DNA of 64,000 bases, taken from contig OU015493.1 of NCBI GenBank assembly GCA_907164885.2, forward strand, positions 126,159,570-126,223,569. Direction: 5' to 3'. The stretch's first letter is position 1. Every line of letters starts with the position of its first letter. Below the pieces are notes generated by a model. The model was not told the DNA's origin. It saw nothing but the letters and a program-made list of their open reading frames with translations, and ran no database searches. The translations under genes and the position numbers were made by a program. The stretch is from Dolomedes plantarius (lineage: Eukaryota > Arthropoda > Arachnida > Araneae > Dolomedidae). Positions 24,344 to 36,964 of this stretch are shown piece after piece.

Positions 24344-24679
24344 ATATTTTCCCACAAAACATTTAAAAAAAATTATAATTAAAAAAATAAAAAACTTAAA
24401 GTCTGACGAAGATGAGACATGTCTTACTTTGGTCCCCCATTTTTCTGCATCCATTGGTATCGCTATCGACCCCATACTGCCAGCGGTTTCGCAGGAGATA
24501 AGCGTGACAAGCTTTCGGCAGCGGGAGTTACTTTTTTTTAGAATAGAGAGATGTATTTACTGTAATTGGGAAGTTATGCATTATGTATTATTCATTTATT
24601 TAGCGTTTTGTTATACACGATTTGCGTACGCTTTGTGTTCGTCGTGTCTAAGGGTTTTATACAATTGTCATTTGTAGTA
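24344..24679. other. No gene recognised
   Basis: The sequence between the tandem duplication and the pogo-like element. The open + frame at 24429-24677 lacks any recognisable domain. Confidence 0.35.
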
Positions 24680-24839
24680 CATTGGAATCTCGATCAAGGG
24701 ACCGACTGAACTGAACGATAAATGCGAAAAAAATAGATGCGGGAACATAGCAAAGCAATATGATCGTCGGAACTGGATGAAATAAACGACACATACGGAA
24801 AAACGACGATTCGGGGAACGATCGATCGAGATTCCACTG
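24680..24839. mobile_element. pogo/Tigger-like MITE
   Basis: 160 bp with terminal inverted repeats CATTGGAATCTCGATC and (inverse of the right end) CAGTGGAATCTCGATC, flanked on both sides by TA. TA targets and CAGTGGAA-type ends are usual for pogo/Tigger elements. No coding capacity. Confidence 0.75.
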
Positions 24840-27800
24840 TATATTGTTATTGAGCAAGTAATGTGACTTGTTTTAGAGATGTTTCATGTTATATCAGTCT
24901 CTTAGTGTGCATGTTTATGTTCCGGCTACCTGATGGGTAACGTGTTATATATATAGTTAAGAGTTTTGTATTTATGTATTATGTGCGTAATGATAATGTA
25001 TTTAATGAGTTATGAATTTGTTGAGTCTCGAATCTGTAATTGCTTGTAAAGTTCATATGTTTGTTATAATTTTGGTTCTTTTGAAATAAAGTCTTTTCCT
25101 TAAGGATAAGTCTCAACACATCAAGGCATGGATTGCCGTATCACCATTAGGAGAGGGCGGGTGATGATTTTGCATTAAGTATCATTTGAATAAAAATTTT
25201 CATCGCGTGTACAATTGGCGAAGAGTATTTCAAAAGACAAAAAGTAAAAAAAAAAAAAAAAAAACCCTAATCGAAGAAAAATATTAAAACGTAGTCGTTG
25301 TTAGGTGTAGAGAAGGGAATGTTTGGATAACAATATCAAAGTTTCAGTGTCTTACCAATTACATCATCCCCTACGTCACTATGCAATTAAAAAATAATTC
25401 GTCTCCTATCAGCTGCAGACGATATGATAACAAAAAGTGAAAAAGAAAAAAAATACGTTCGGAACGCAGTAGTGGAAAAGTGTAAAAAATATCCGTTTAT
25501 AAGTTACCGGCTTTCCAGTTCCGCCTACGCAGTACAGTGATGCAATCCTTTTGGATCCCTTCCAAAGTCGCCAAATGCGCCAAGAATCGATCACCACGCT
25601 TCGCTTCGAGGTCAAGGTTAAGGTTGGGCTCGTGGCGACCATTTCATTGCCAAGATCAAGCCGTCAGAGACAGCACTCCGCGAAAAGAGGACTCGCCTGT
25701 TCAGTAGCGAAAAAATATCGAGGTGTTTTACGCCTATTTTAAAACAGTGGAAAGATTTGGTATTGATATTGTGCTTACAGGTATTCAGCGTTCAAACTTA
25801 ATGAAAGGAATTGGCGCAGACTGAATCATTTACTTTGATTTGCTTATGATAAGAATAGAAGTTTACACTCGCCGGTGGGGGGTTACCCCCGTAAGGCCTA
25901 GAAGCAATGTCGGGTCCCATCAGGCGAATTACGAAATAGAATCGTCACTAACAAGTATTCTAGTTTAAAGTTCTACACAAAGATTTTATGCAACTTTCAT
26001 GAGACTTAATCAAATAATTTTTACTTTAATACATGTATTATATCATTACTTTTTTTTCCATACAGTATTTTTTAAAGTTAGGAAAGAGAAAATTTCAGAT
26101 CTAGGTTATTGTTAATGCCGCTGATGACATAACCTTGAAAAAAGCCTCAAAAAATTAATTGTCAAAATACGCAGTTAATCGCTCTTTTCAACAATACCAA
26201 ACGGTTTAAATTACCATTCCATGATGGAGAAACAGAAGCAATCAATGGGGAAAGTTTCTCAGCGTGTAAAGAGTCCTTTATTAGCCGCATATGAATAGGC
26301 AGCGGAACTTTGACAGAACTAAGGTTGTCAAAGGTTAAGCGAATGCTGCCTAGTAGTGATTATTTAATTAACATACTATGTTTCTTAACACCCCATAACA
26401 TAACCACTCCTGTACCATATTTTACCATTGGAACTAGTTTTGTATTCGAAATACTTTGGGGTATTTTCTATAAAATTATTTTACGATGCGAATTAAAGAT
26501 CGAAAGGTTGCAAATATATCTTTATTCTAATATTCAAAATTAATTTTTTATTTTTCAGATTCGATGGAGAATAATTTTTAAATTACCATTCTATTCAGCA
26601 ATTATTTAGAATTTTTTTTCCTTGCCGTTATGTACAATGCTTTGGATTAGTCTTATAACAACACTCGAGTTAACAATACTCAAAGTGCTTCATATAATTT
26701 AACAAGAAATTTTTGAGTTGTCAGCTGTAGATTTTTTTCCCTCTCTTGTTTTTCAGATGGTTGCTTTGAATTTTCGGAGCAACTTTTATTTACAATTCTA
26801 TGATATTCTGCTTGGCGCTTTATATTCATCATAAATTGTAAAATGGCTTAAATTAAGTATTTAAAAAGTTTTTGAATAGGTGTTCCGTTTTTAAAATGCG
26901 AATTGAGAACCAATCTGCCAACTTCTAACACCAACTATTTCTTGTCTTGGATTGGTCAAAGCAACAAAGTACAGAAACTGAAAAAAATTCTAGGAAAACT
27001 TTGTTGCTTAAAAAATCGTCTGCATGAAGTATTCAAGCCGACGATTTTTTAAGTATTGCTGGATACAAAATAATATTGTAAACATACACCTTTATTGCAA
27101 CCGAATTTGTTGGCAATCCCAATTGTGTCCGAAGACCTTTGCGAGATTTATTTTCTCATGTCTAAAATATTAAAGTTCAGCATTTTCTTTATTTTAAAAA
27201 AAATTACTTGTACAATAAGATCACTGAGTAAACGCATATTGGAAGTTTTAACAGTTCTTGTGGTTTCAGTTGTAGTGTCCATGAAATATGCTCTGTCGGA
27301 AGGTGGACAGTATTGCAGAGCCCAAAAGTGTGGAGCTGATGTCTACAACTTTTAGGGGTCTTATGGAATATGACGTGTATTCTTAGTAGGGCTGTTAAGA
27401 TTAATGGACACTTATACAAACAGTCTAAATAGTTAAAATAATATAATAATAATATATTGGGTCAGTTTTTCAAAGTGCTGTGAGCTTCTTGAATTACTTT
27501 GGTTTTGGTTAATACGATAAATTTGTTTGATTCGGAGATCTTGCATTCCAGTGCTATTTATCGGAATTGTCATCTCAATATTTTTCTGATCTCTGATTAG
27601 TTATTTTTTAAATTCCGTTTTCTGAATTTGTAAATAGATATTTAAATCCAATGCGTTTTCTGAACTCTTTTTGTTTTTATTTAAGGTCTCCAGAAAAACA
27701 ATTCAAATTATATGTTGCAATAGACATCAGTAATAAAACGCCCTTTAAAAATTTTTAACTAAATTTTTTTTTTAGAGTACGCGCTTTTTATTTAATGTCT

Positions 27801-29060
27801 ACTTTCTTATCCTAAAAACATAATTTAAAAGTATGTATTTGCTAATCTGTGATAAGAAAAATTCCTTATAGCAGAATATTGGGATTGAAGGTGTGCGTTG
27901 TCGACAGACGCATATTATTATTTATTTTCCACACCTTTTCGAAAACCCTTAGTGTCTGGTCCGATCTCCATAGTGGGGCACTACATTGACTGAGATATTT
28001 TAAAGTTTTTGATAATGAGAGTATATTACGTCACATATAAAAAGTTTCCGTAGTTGTTGATTGTATTTTGGTAGGAGTAAATTGATATATTTTCTTGCAT
28101 AGAAACTGAGTTATGTTTTTGTTAAACATGATCCGTTTGATAGCAATTGTAACCCTTAATTTTAGATATTTACCAGATGATATACAATAAGAAAATATTT
28201 TTTAAGGTTATTTAACCATTTAAGTTTTTTATTCTCGCTTAACTATCAAATTGTGAAATATCACTTTTAGAAAATTAACTGCCGGTTTACTCATAAAAGT
28301 CACAGCAACAGTAGAACTGATTAAGTTTTAAAACATTTCTGACGAATTAATTTAAAGAAAGGTAATGAAAGTTGTTTGAAATTTGTTTGAAGAAAATTTT
28401 TTACCCTCCAATATGTATATTTCCCTGTTCTGTATAATTATTCAAAACGACTTTGCATAATTTATATTATTCAGATTTAAGAGAATTTTATAATGTTGAG
28501 GGATAAATGTATGTGCATTAACTGCATTTGAAGAAAAACTATGTAATTAATTTGAAAATTACAATTTGATGTTAAACTTAGAAGTGCATGATAAATTTTA
28601 GAAATTTTTGAGTATGACAAAGCTAATTTATCCAAATAATTAGTATCCATTTAAACATGTATTATATATCATTAAATATACATGTATTAAAAAAAATAGC
28701 TAAGAAATCCAAAATGAAATTTTATCTTAATCCCTAACACATCCTGATGATGTTTTTACTGTGAATCATCAAAACAAGGAAATGAAAACTAGGAAGCTTT
28801 TCTGTTGTTATGATTTAAGTACAGGAATTGATTGTTTCAGAGATGAGTTATTTATCCATTGGTGATTGTGTAAGCCATAAACTAGTGAAGTATGGTTTAT
28901 ACAATTGTGAGTAATGAACTTTTGCATGTCTGTACATTCTGGGGTAAAATGATAGATTAATTCATATTAAGTACTCTTCCTTTTAGAATGAGTGTAATAA
29001 AAATTGCCCTTTTCTCCCAATGTGGACTGACATTGGGGAAAAGGTGACAAGATATATTGT
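24840..29060. other. Gene-free AT-rich stretch
   Basis: A slightly GC-richer island (25500-25740) holds chance frames on both strands with no domain. A poly-A run is at 25247-25263. No exons or repeat borders can be supported. Confidence 0.4.
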
Positions 29061-29480
29061 CAGATTTGTATTAGACTGAATATTATATATGGCCTAAAAA
29101 ATAATGAAAAGACACATATTGATAAGAGGAGCATTGTAATGATAAAAATCCCCTTTTAACTGTTCATTTGAAGGTTTTTATACAGTTCTTTTGATTGTGG
29201 AATTTTCTGATGGTATTAGTATGGCTTAAAAAATATGAAGAGTTGCACTGTTGTGAGGGGAATTCCTTTTTGCTTTGTATTAGACTGAATATTATATATG
29301 GCCTAAAAAATAATGAAAAGACACATATTGATTAGAGGAGCATTGTAATGATAAAAATCCCCTTTTTAAACTCCTGCCATGTTTTAGACTAAATATTTGA
29401 TATTACCTCAAGAATATGATAAAATACACTAGAGGGGCAGGGTATTTTAGTGAGGAAAATTCTTAGTTTGCTGTCTTGCT
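29060..29480. repeat. Degenerate tandem array, period about 104 bp
   Basis: Two copies (29068-29160 and 29276-29368) are nearly identical: both contain GCCTAAAAAATAATGAAAAG and GAGGAGCATTGTAATGAT. Degenerate copies with the same word order (TTAGACT/GGCTTAAAAAAT.ATGA/AGGGG.A) lie between and after them, giving about four units. Confidence 0.7.
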
Positions 29481-31019
29481 TTGCAGACATATCAGAAAAT
29501 CTGGAACTTGAAATATAAAGAAATTCACGGTTATTGAACCAGAATGAGTGTGATGAAAGATTATGTAACAGTGAACAGCTATGACTAAATAGAGATAAAA
29601 ATCCCTATTTAATCCTGGCATTTAAATGAAAAATTATTAAACCTCTGTCATAACTACTTTTATGCATAGCTATTTATCACTAGAAATAATAAACCAGCTG
29701 ATTTCTTAGTAGAACTTGGTAGCTGATCATTGTTACCTTGAAGCAAATGGATGCAACACACAAAAACGCCTACTTTCTAAGAACAAATGATTCTCATTGT
29801 ACAAAGGAGTAAAAACAATAGTTGCATTATAAAACTTTTCTAAGAAAAAAAAAGTCTCATTCACTTAAATGAAGATAAGTTTTCTGCTTTGACATTGTAA
29901 ATTGTTTTGGAATTTTAAGGCAATCAGCTGACCTAAGAATTTTCCTCTCAGTATTTTTTTAATCACAGTACCAAATGCATATTTTTAAAGTGTGTTTTCT
30001 CTCCGTATGTCTAGCTTTAAAGGGTAATTCTATTTACACCCCTCTTCTGTTAGGATGCTAGGGACCTCTTATCAAACTTGAAATTATGATTACTATTTAA
30101 GCACTTTTTACTTTTGTGTTGTTTTGTCTGGTTTTGTACAAATAACTTTTTTATTTTATATGCATTCAATTTCTGTAATTTATATTAATTTCAAGTGCTT
30201 TTTGCATTTTTTGCCTCTTTGTGTACTGCGACATTGGATGTTTGTCCATGCTTGCTGCATTAGAGGAGAGGAAAAAAAAGAATGTTTTTTATTATAAAAA
30301 TCTATCTTTGAATGTATTGTGCTTGTTTATCAAAAATCCTTTTATTTTAATTAAAAAATAATTTAAATTTTGGAGAGGTAGATGTTAATACTCTGTAAAA
30401 AAAAGTAGCAATGAAAAAAGTTCTGAAAAGAAAATATCTCATAGCTTTACAGGGATTAAAAATCTGCATTGCCAACTGATGCATTATCTTAATCACTAGA
30501 TGGTGACCACTGGCAAACTAAAGAAGTTCAGGCATGCTAATAAATATTATGAACCATTCTTTTCATGTTTTAATACTTCAAAATCTCAACTTACAACTAC
30601 ATGTACAACTTATCTTATTGTCTCAAAATTTGAATCATTAAACACAACTACTTCTTGGATTAAAACTTTGAACTACACTTTGAAAATAAAATTTTCTATG
30701 CGTTTGGTTGTTCACATCCCCAGCAGGTTAAAAAAAAAAAAATTATGCTACTTATTGCTTTATTACATATACACCTATGCATTGAATGGAGGAATAATTA
30801 CATTGCAGTCTGCTATAAATTATGCCTTTTTAGTCACTAGTCCAAATGATGAATGAGAGTATTGTAACTGTAAGGCAGCATTCTGAATAAAAACTGTACA
30901 GTTTCTGTCCAGTTCCTATCTCAACAATTAAGTGATCAAAATGATAGGCAGATGAATGGAAGGTTAAAATGTAAAAATCTGAATTATGAAGTTGGACAAT
31001 TCTTCAGTCAATCAGATTC

Positions 31020-31020
<1 letters not shown>
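29481..31020. other. Gene-free AT-rich stretch
   Basis: A 118-codon + frame (30500-30856) is low in complexity and has no splice borders or domain. Nothing else is seen. Confidence 0.4.

Positions 31021-31021
<1 letters not shown>

Positions 31022-31062
<41 letters not shown>
31022..31062. repeat. (TA)n microsatellite
   Basis: About 20 uninterrupted TA units. Confidence 0.95.
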
Positions 31063-31066
<4 letters not shown>

Positions 31067-31454
31067 ACTGAATAGATCAAGGATCCAAATATGAATTGTG
31101 TGAGACTAAGTTCTTAATTATTCTTTTTTTTGTATTTTTCATGGGTTTGTTTTAAATTTATTATTCATTCTGTCAATATGAACATGCATTTTAGGAACAG
31201 TACTCAAAAATGTTTTTGAAGTTGTTATATACTTAATGTGTTAGATTCTCTGGTAATGTTTTCATTGTATGAGGTAGATAATAGGAATATATGTATGTAA
31301 AATAACCATTCCATCTATTTTTGTAGCATATATATGAATGTTCATGTTTTTTAAAAGGCATTCATCAAAGTATAGAAATGTTTCTTTCAATTTGAGTTCA
31401 ACATACTGTTTTATAGCTATTCTATGTAAATATATTTTATATAATATATATATG

Positions 31455-31612
31455 GAAAAGGTTTCTTCCATACCATTGGTTCTATGGAGTCTAATATTAA
31501 TGTGTGTGTATATATATATATATATAATGTATGGAAACTTCTCTAAACAGCGATATTTTGTTCAGAACAGATTAGATTCCATAGAACCAATGTTATGGAA
31601 GAAACCTCTTTT
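31455..31612. repeat. Foldback repeat with (TA)n loop
   Basis: A left arm of about 41 bases (31455-31495, containing TTCTTCCATACCATTGGTTC) is inverted at 31571-31612 (GAACCAATGTTATGGAAGAA). The loop holds a TG/TA microsatellite. It could be a small MITE or a hairpin made by replication. Confidence 0.75.
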
Positions 31613-31726
31613 CTGTGGCCATATTTTTTTGGTACCATTACTGGCTACTATAAAGAAGTTTTACTACATATATATATCTGGTATATGTTGTGTTTTTTTT
31701 ACTAAAATAGTGATAATTATTTTATA

Positions 31727-32353
31727 CAGGTAGCCCTCCTACAGCACGGCTTCGCTCTAACATGATAGGATAAATTGCGGGAACCCTCGTATAACACTAT
31801 AACCTGTAACACTGTTTTGCTCTAACATGATTAAAAAAATTGCCAAAACCTTTCTACACCACTGAACTTCTACAGCACTATATAACATGATTTTTGTTTA
31901 ACACATTTTAAAAACCAAATTTCATTAAAATAATGATGGGAAGGAATAATGAACTATATAGTGGCTTTACATGAAAATGTATAAACAAATTAGAAGTTGA
32001 AAAAAATCTAAATGAAGAGAAAGGTTCTGAAAGTGAAGGTGATATCGTTCAACCGAAAAAACATTCTCGTTTGATTGTACTGAGCAGTGATGAGGAAGAA
32101 ATTTATTAAATTAAGGTCGCATTAAATGAAAATAATATTTTTTGTTTATTTTCGTTATGCAATATAGATACATTTATATTTTTAATAAAAATTAAGTTGC
32201 TTACATGGAATTTTTTTAAAAAAATGTTTGTTTTTAATAAGTTTTCGGAACATAACCCCCTTTCTGTACTGTCTCTGGGTCTCATATAACACGGTTTCAC
32301 ACAACACGGCATTTTCTGGGAACCTATCTGTCGTATTATAGGAGGGTTACCTG
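31727..32353 (+). mobile_element. pogo/Tigger-like element with decayed interior
   Basis: The ends read CAGGTAGCCCTCCTA and (inverse of the right end) CAGGTAACCCTCCTA, and TA flanks both sides. Near 31990-32109 on + a short frame encodes an acidic, Ser-rich end (LSSDEEE followed by a stop) like the C-terminal tail of Tigger transposases. The 5' part of a transposase is missing, so this is an internally deleted copy. Confidence 0.75.
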
Positions 32354-33308
32354 TATATTAAAATTTTTTCAAATAAATTGATATTTAAAATAATGCATTG
32401 TTTATTTAAATTATCTGTTTAAGTTAGCAAATACTTACTATTTATGCACTTATAGTTAATATAAACTAATTGTGCAGTTAAAAATATTTACATTCCAAAA
32501 AAACAGCTGCTAACTAAACTTAAATACTAAATATTTTTGTTGTACTACATATATATTCCTTTAATACTCCAAATTTAGCAATGTTTTTACCTCAAAAATA
32601 CCTAATTTTGAAAATACATTTAATACAAATAAAATTTTATAAAATCATAGATTTAAATGGAGATTTGGATATTTAATGGTATATTTTGCATTTGATTATT
32701 TGCCATTAAACTTTGCATCTGTTGTGAGGATTACTTGACTTTGTCTAAGCCTATTGAAACTGTGTATGTTCACAAATAAAACGACAGTGAAATATTACGT
32801 TGTCATGTCCATGTGCCAATGATTAACCCTGAGAAATGTTGATAGCAAAGCAATGGTTTCTTAAAATAATTCAAACAATTCTTGTGTTATCCATATTTTG
32901 TAATTTCTTGTGCAACTGTGTAGAAGAAAACACATTAAACAGTTTAGCTATGTATTCATTTATCAGAATTAGTTTCATAACTTTGTAACTAGTTCCTAAT
33001 TCAAAACATTTAAATTTTTAATAGTTGGCTTGATAAATAATTTTTTAATAGTTTGTGTAAATATTGCATCAAACTTAAATTTAAGGTACATTTTAAATTA
33101 TATAAAGTAGTAGTATTAATTTATATTTTACTGTTAAAAGCCAAATTATTTTATGGACTTTTGGCAATCTGAAAGAAAATTATGTATTTTTTATATTATG
33201 CCTTTTAAAAACATTTTCTTGCTACATTTCTTTAAAAAATTAATACTCAATTGTCTATTAAATTTAATTTTTACTTTGATAGTAACCTTCTTTGTTTCTT
33301 TTTATAGG
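32354..33308. other. No gene recognised
   Basis: AT-rich spacer. It ends in a pyrimidine-rich tract with TTTTTATAG, which could be a splice acceptor for the next feature. Confidence 0.4.
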
Positions 33309-33469
33309 TAAAATTACAGATGGTGTTAATATGAAATGTAACCGATTTTGGCAGTGTGGTTAGCTGGTTGTGGCGGAAACAATACAACCACTACCTTCCC
33401 TGCCCCAAACGGTTATTTTATACCTTCTGAATTGAAAACCCTGCTTGAATAATGGATGAAATTTTACAG
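33309..33469 (+). CDS. Putative 5' exon with start codon on the plus strand
   Basis: A possible exon bordered by an acceptor (TTTCTTTTTATAG at 33296-33308) and a donor (CAG|GTAAAT at 33469/33470). It is GC-richer than its surroundings. All frames before 33452 are closed, and the only ATG with an open path to the donor is at 33452 (MDEILQ), six codons in phase 0. If real, it is the start exon of a second gene on the opposite strand, overlapping tail-to-tail with the calsequestrin-Ig gene. No following exon was recognised, so the call rests on splice signals and composition alone. Confidence 0.3.
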
Positions 33470-33887
33470 GTAAATCACAATTTTAGTAGTTCTAAAAATT
33501 CCAAAGTTGAAATGCCATTTAAACCAAATAGATTACATGTGTTAATTTTGTAAGGATTGTAAGTGGATATTGCCCACATTTGCTTGTTATAAATCTGTAA
33601 AGAGCATGCCATCTTTTATGTAATTTTTTTTCTGTAGAAATTTTACTAGTAAGCAAATTCCTAATTTAGTTTTTAAGAGTTTCATAATCTTAAGATTTTT
33701 CCCTCTGATTTTAGAGTAATGTATTAGTTTAACCAAATTTAATATTTTTAAATTTATATTCAATCACATAACTGAAATCAGTTCAAAATTTCTGACTTAA
33801 CTGTGTCCTATAAAGAATATAAAACTGTACATATGTAGACAGGTTATAATAGTACAATGCATATGTAATTTTAAATAAATCCAGACA

Positions 33888-33893
33888 TTTAAT
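33888..33893 (-). promoter_or_regulatory. Possible polyadenylation signal (ATTAAA)
   Basis: On the minus strand ATTAAA lies about 80 bases after the stop codon of the fusion gene. No canonical AATAAA was seen closer. Confidence 0.3.
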
Positions 33894-33971
33894 TGCAATT
33901 TCAGATTTTCACAGGATAAAAATAAATTCACAATCACTTATATACAATACTTAAAAAATGCACTCTCTTTT

Positions 33972-34027
33972 TCAAAGTTCTGATTTTGTAGGTTCTGGAG
34001 GAGGTACTTCAGTAGTTGTCTCAGGAG
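33972..34027 (-). CDS. Fusion gene exon 11: Pro/Thr-rich tail ending KSEL
   Basis: Acceptor TTTCTAG precedes 34027, and the frame runs 18 codons to TGA (33972-33974). Joined to exon 10 in phase 1, it encodes PPETTTEVPPPEPTKSEL. The final four residues resemble the KDEL-type signal that returns proteins to the endoplasmic reticulum, though Ser at the second position is outside the strict consensus. The exon is short, so its identity depends on the phase match and the good acceptor. An alternative terminal exon elsewhere cannot be excluded. Confidence 0.65.
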
Positions 34028-35290
34028 CTAGAAAGAAAAAAAAACCCAACTGATTACCATCAATATTTTTGGTAAAAATATGTAGCATGTATAGAACAAC
34101 ATGCAAAAATTTTTTAGAGAGAAAATCAAAATGTCATTTTTATTCAAAATAATTTTATATGCTTCAATAGAATGTTTTTAGCTGTGTGATAACATGCATA
34201 ATTGTTATATGTATGTACTGAATAATAATTGAACATTATTATACCAAAGATAGATTTATAATAAAATCTGCAAAGAAACAAATGTATGTTTATGATAAAA
34301 TACTAAGATCTTTTTAAATTTTTGAACTTTTCAATATTTAAAATTTTTTATAATACTTTAAAAGCAGTAATTACTTCAATATAGAAGTGGTGATTAGTTT
34401 AACAACTTGGCTCTGTCATGATGTTATCGCAATATCTATTGTATCAGCAAGATAATAGAATGAAATTAGTTAAACCAACATAAGAGGGCAATTTAAAAAT
34501 TTTTTAAGGAAACTGCACTCAAAAATATAATACCAAAAATTAAGCACTTCAAAACAAATCTGATTAATAAATGTTCATAAACAGTGATGAACATGAGAAT
34601 TATTCTCCAAGCAATAAATTCTTTAGGTGTAGACAAAAGATTCAGCTCTCATACTTGTCTATCATACAAATAGTATTCTGCACTTTAAGATATATTCAGA
34701 GGGAAAGTTAGTTATTTAGAACTGAATAAAATGCTTTCACTTAAAACAGAAATCTCAATTTTTACAATGCTGTGACAGACTTACAAGAGAGTGTTAAAAG
34801 TAAAGAGGGGAAGGGAACATCTGAATCATTCTAAGATAATTACATATTCTGTACTAAAATGAAAGAGATTCTCAAATTAGTATATATGTTAGACAACCCT
34901 ACACTTTTGTAACATTAGATTCTCACAAAATCATATTTTTTAATGCGATTCCAAATTCATTCATATAACCCTAAAATCTCATAAATAGCCAAAATGAGAC
35001 TACAGAACCAAATGTGGAAAAAATCTTTTCTTAATGATAAAATAGTGATTTTTTCTAAGTTATTTTTAGTATACTAATAGAAACATGATCAAATACCACA
35101 TAAGCTAAATTTTGCACAAGTTGTCATAGTTTTTGATATGAAAATAGCAGTTTGTTTAGAGAAATAATTTATGAAAAATATTCAGTTTTCGTCAGATGTA
35201 AAAAAAAAACTAGCACATAAACAAATACAGCCACACATCATTCAAAGACACAAACAAGGATATTTAGATGGTAAGGTAAATTCTTGTACT
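34028..35290. other. Intron sequence, nothing recognised
   Basis: Part of the 4.9-kb last intron. AT-rich, without repeats whose borders I can define. Confidence 0.5.
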
Positions 35291-35291
35291 G

Positions 35292-35905
35292 CAGTGGTTA
35301 TCAAACCATTTTTAAATTAATTTTCTGGCCATGACTCCTGGTCAAATCTCATGAATCTCAACAATAGATTTTGTGCCAAATTAAGGTGTTTAAAGAAAAT
35401 TTATGACTCTGAAAACTTACTTTCTAACAAATTAATATTAAGGTAAAAATATTACTAAGGTTACAAAAAGGATCAAGCTTTTATTACCTTGACATCATCT
35501 TTGCTTGAGAATTGATTCTATAATAAGAGAAAAATGAAAGGGGAAAAAAAAACTAATCATAAATCAAATTTAAATTTCCTATCCTAACTCTTCAGAGATT
35601 ATGAATTCTCAAGGTCTTAAAAAGAAAGGTGGTGCCAGCATGGCTCTACTCAGCTCTCTGATTTTGTTTGAGTTTTGTTTTGATTTTGTTTGCTAAATTT
35701 AGCTTATGCAGTACTTAATCCTATTTTTGGTAATGTACTAAAAATAACTTAGTGAAAAAATCACTATTTTATCATGAAAATATTTTTTGCTTCATTTGGT
35801 TCTCTAATTTCATTTTGGCTATTTAAGTGTTAGATCTGCTCACATACTCACTGAAAGTCCTACATGTATTACTGGAGATACACATAACACAGTTTGTAAC
35901 CACTG
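35292..35905. mobile_element. hAT-like non-autonomous element
   Basis: The left end is CAGTGGTTATCAAACC and the inverse of the right end is CAGTGGTTACAAACTGTG. The ends match the hAT elements at 5644 and 39816, but I see no matching 8-bp flank, so the copy is old or its borders have changed. No coding content. Confidence 0.5.
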
Positions 35906-36660
35906 CTCTAGAGTAAATGTTGAAAGACCTAAAATATAATACAGGTTAATGAATTTCCAAGGTTTTCATGCTTAGATCTTAGTTGTCCGGGATCATTGAA
36001 AAAGCATATGAAATTAATTCACTGAGCAATTAATTTTTTAAAATATAATTCTTTCCACACACCTAACAGCCAATCCTATAATAATCCTGAAGAGGATAAC
36101 TTTAGCTGAATACCTAGCATCGGTGACCACATAGTCATAAAAACTTGAAGTCTTATTAATTATACTTCACTATAAAATGACTTATTCTTCTTTTGCCTTA
36201 AACAAATAAAAGGCCACATATATATGATTCTTATCCATATTAATTCATTCATGCACATTCAATTATTTAGTTTCATTTTAGCCTAATACCTCTTCATAAT
36301 TTAATACTCATTATTCAAATTTGAAAAGAAAAATTAAATTTTAATAATTTTTCTATTTAAATTTCACGCATCAGTACAAGCATGCAGTTAGGAGTCTGTA
36401 AAAGGAAGGAAACAAACCCAAAACTATTTTTAATTAGTGCTATGAAAATTGCTGTTCATGCCTAAATTCAGTAACATACATTACTTCTTTAACATTCTTT
36501 TGGTAAAACTTCTGGTTGTTTAAGTTACATTGTAACCCATTTCATCTCCTTATATCCTAATCATAATAAAAGAATACAGTAACTGTCATAGCTGAATGAG
36601 AAATTAAGATTATGAAGTATAATCATACGATCTTTTATACAAACAGAATACTTATATATA
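35906..36660. other. Intron sequence, nothing recognised
   Basis: AT-rich intron DNA between two DNA transposons. No exon borders or repeat ends were found. Confidence 0.45.
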
Positions 36661-36964
36661 TATATATATAAAATGTGTAGCATAGTCGTTTGATAAGTCC
36701 ATACAATATGTGAGAGATGTTTCCACTGTGTCTGAAATTACTAGAGTGCTCAGATTTAGCATGTTTCAAAGTCATGCATGTCAAATTGTAGATAGATTTG
36801 ACACTTAAGTCTGTGATCAACTCTTGTTACTGCTTACACAATGGAGAAAACAAGTTTAGTATTTTGGTAACAATTGACATTTTAAGAGGCAATGGCAACA
36901 GAATTAAATATAGACTTTATAAATATTATAGCAAGTCTGCATTTCACTGAGAATGATTTACAAA

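Noticed and set aside
28745..28775. Hammerhead ribozyme (CTGATGA word)
   Set aside because: The conserved GAAA after stem II and a closing stem are missing; similar words at 26118 and 38230 fail for the same reason.
30500..30856. 118-codon plus-strand frame
   Set aside because: Low complexity, no splice borders, no recognisable domain; consistent with chance in AT-rich DNA.
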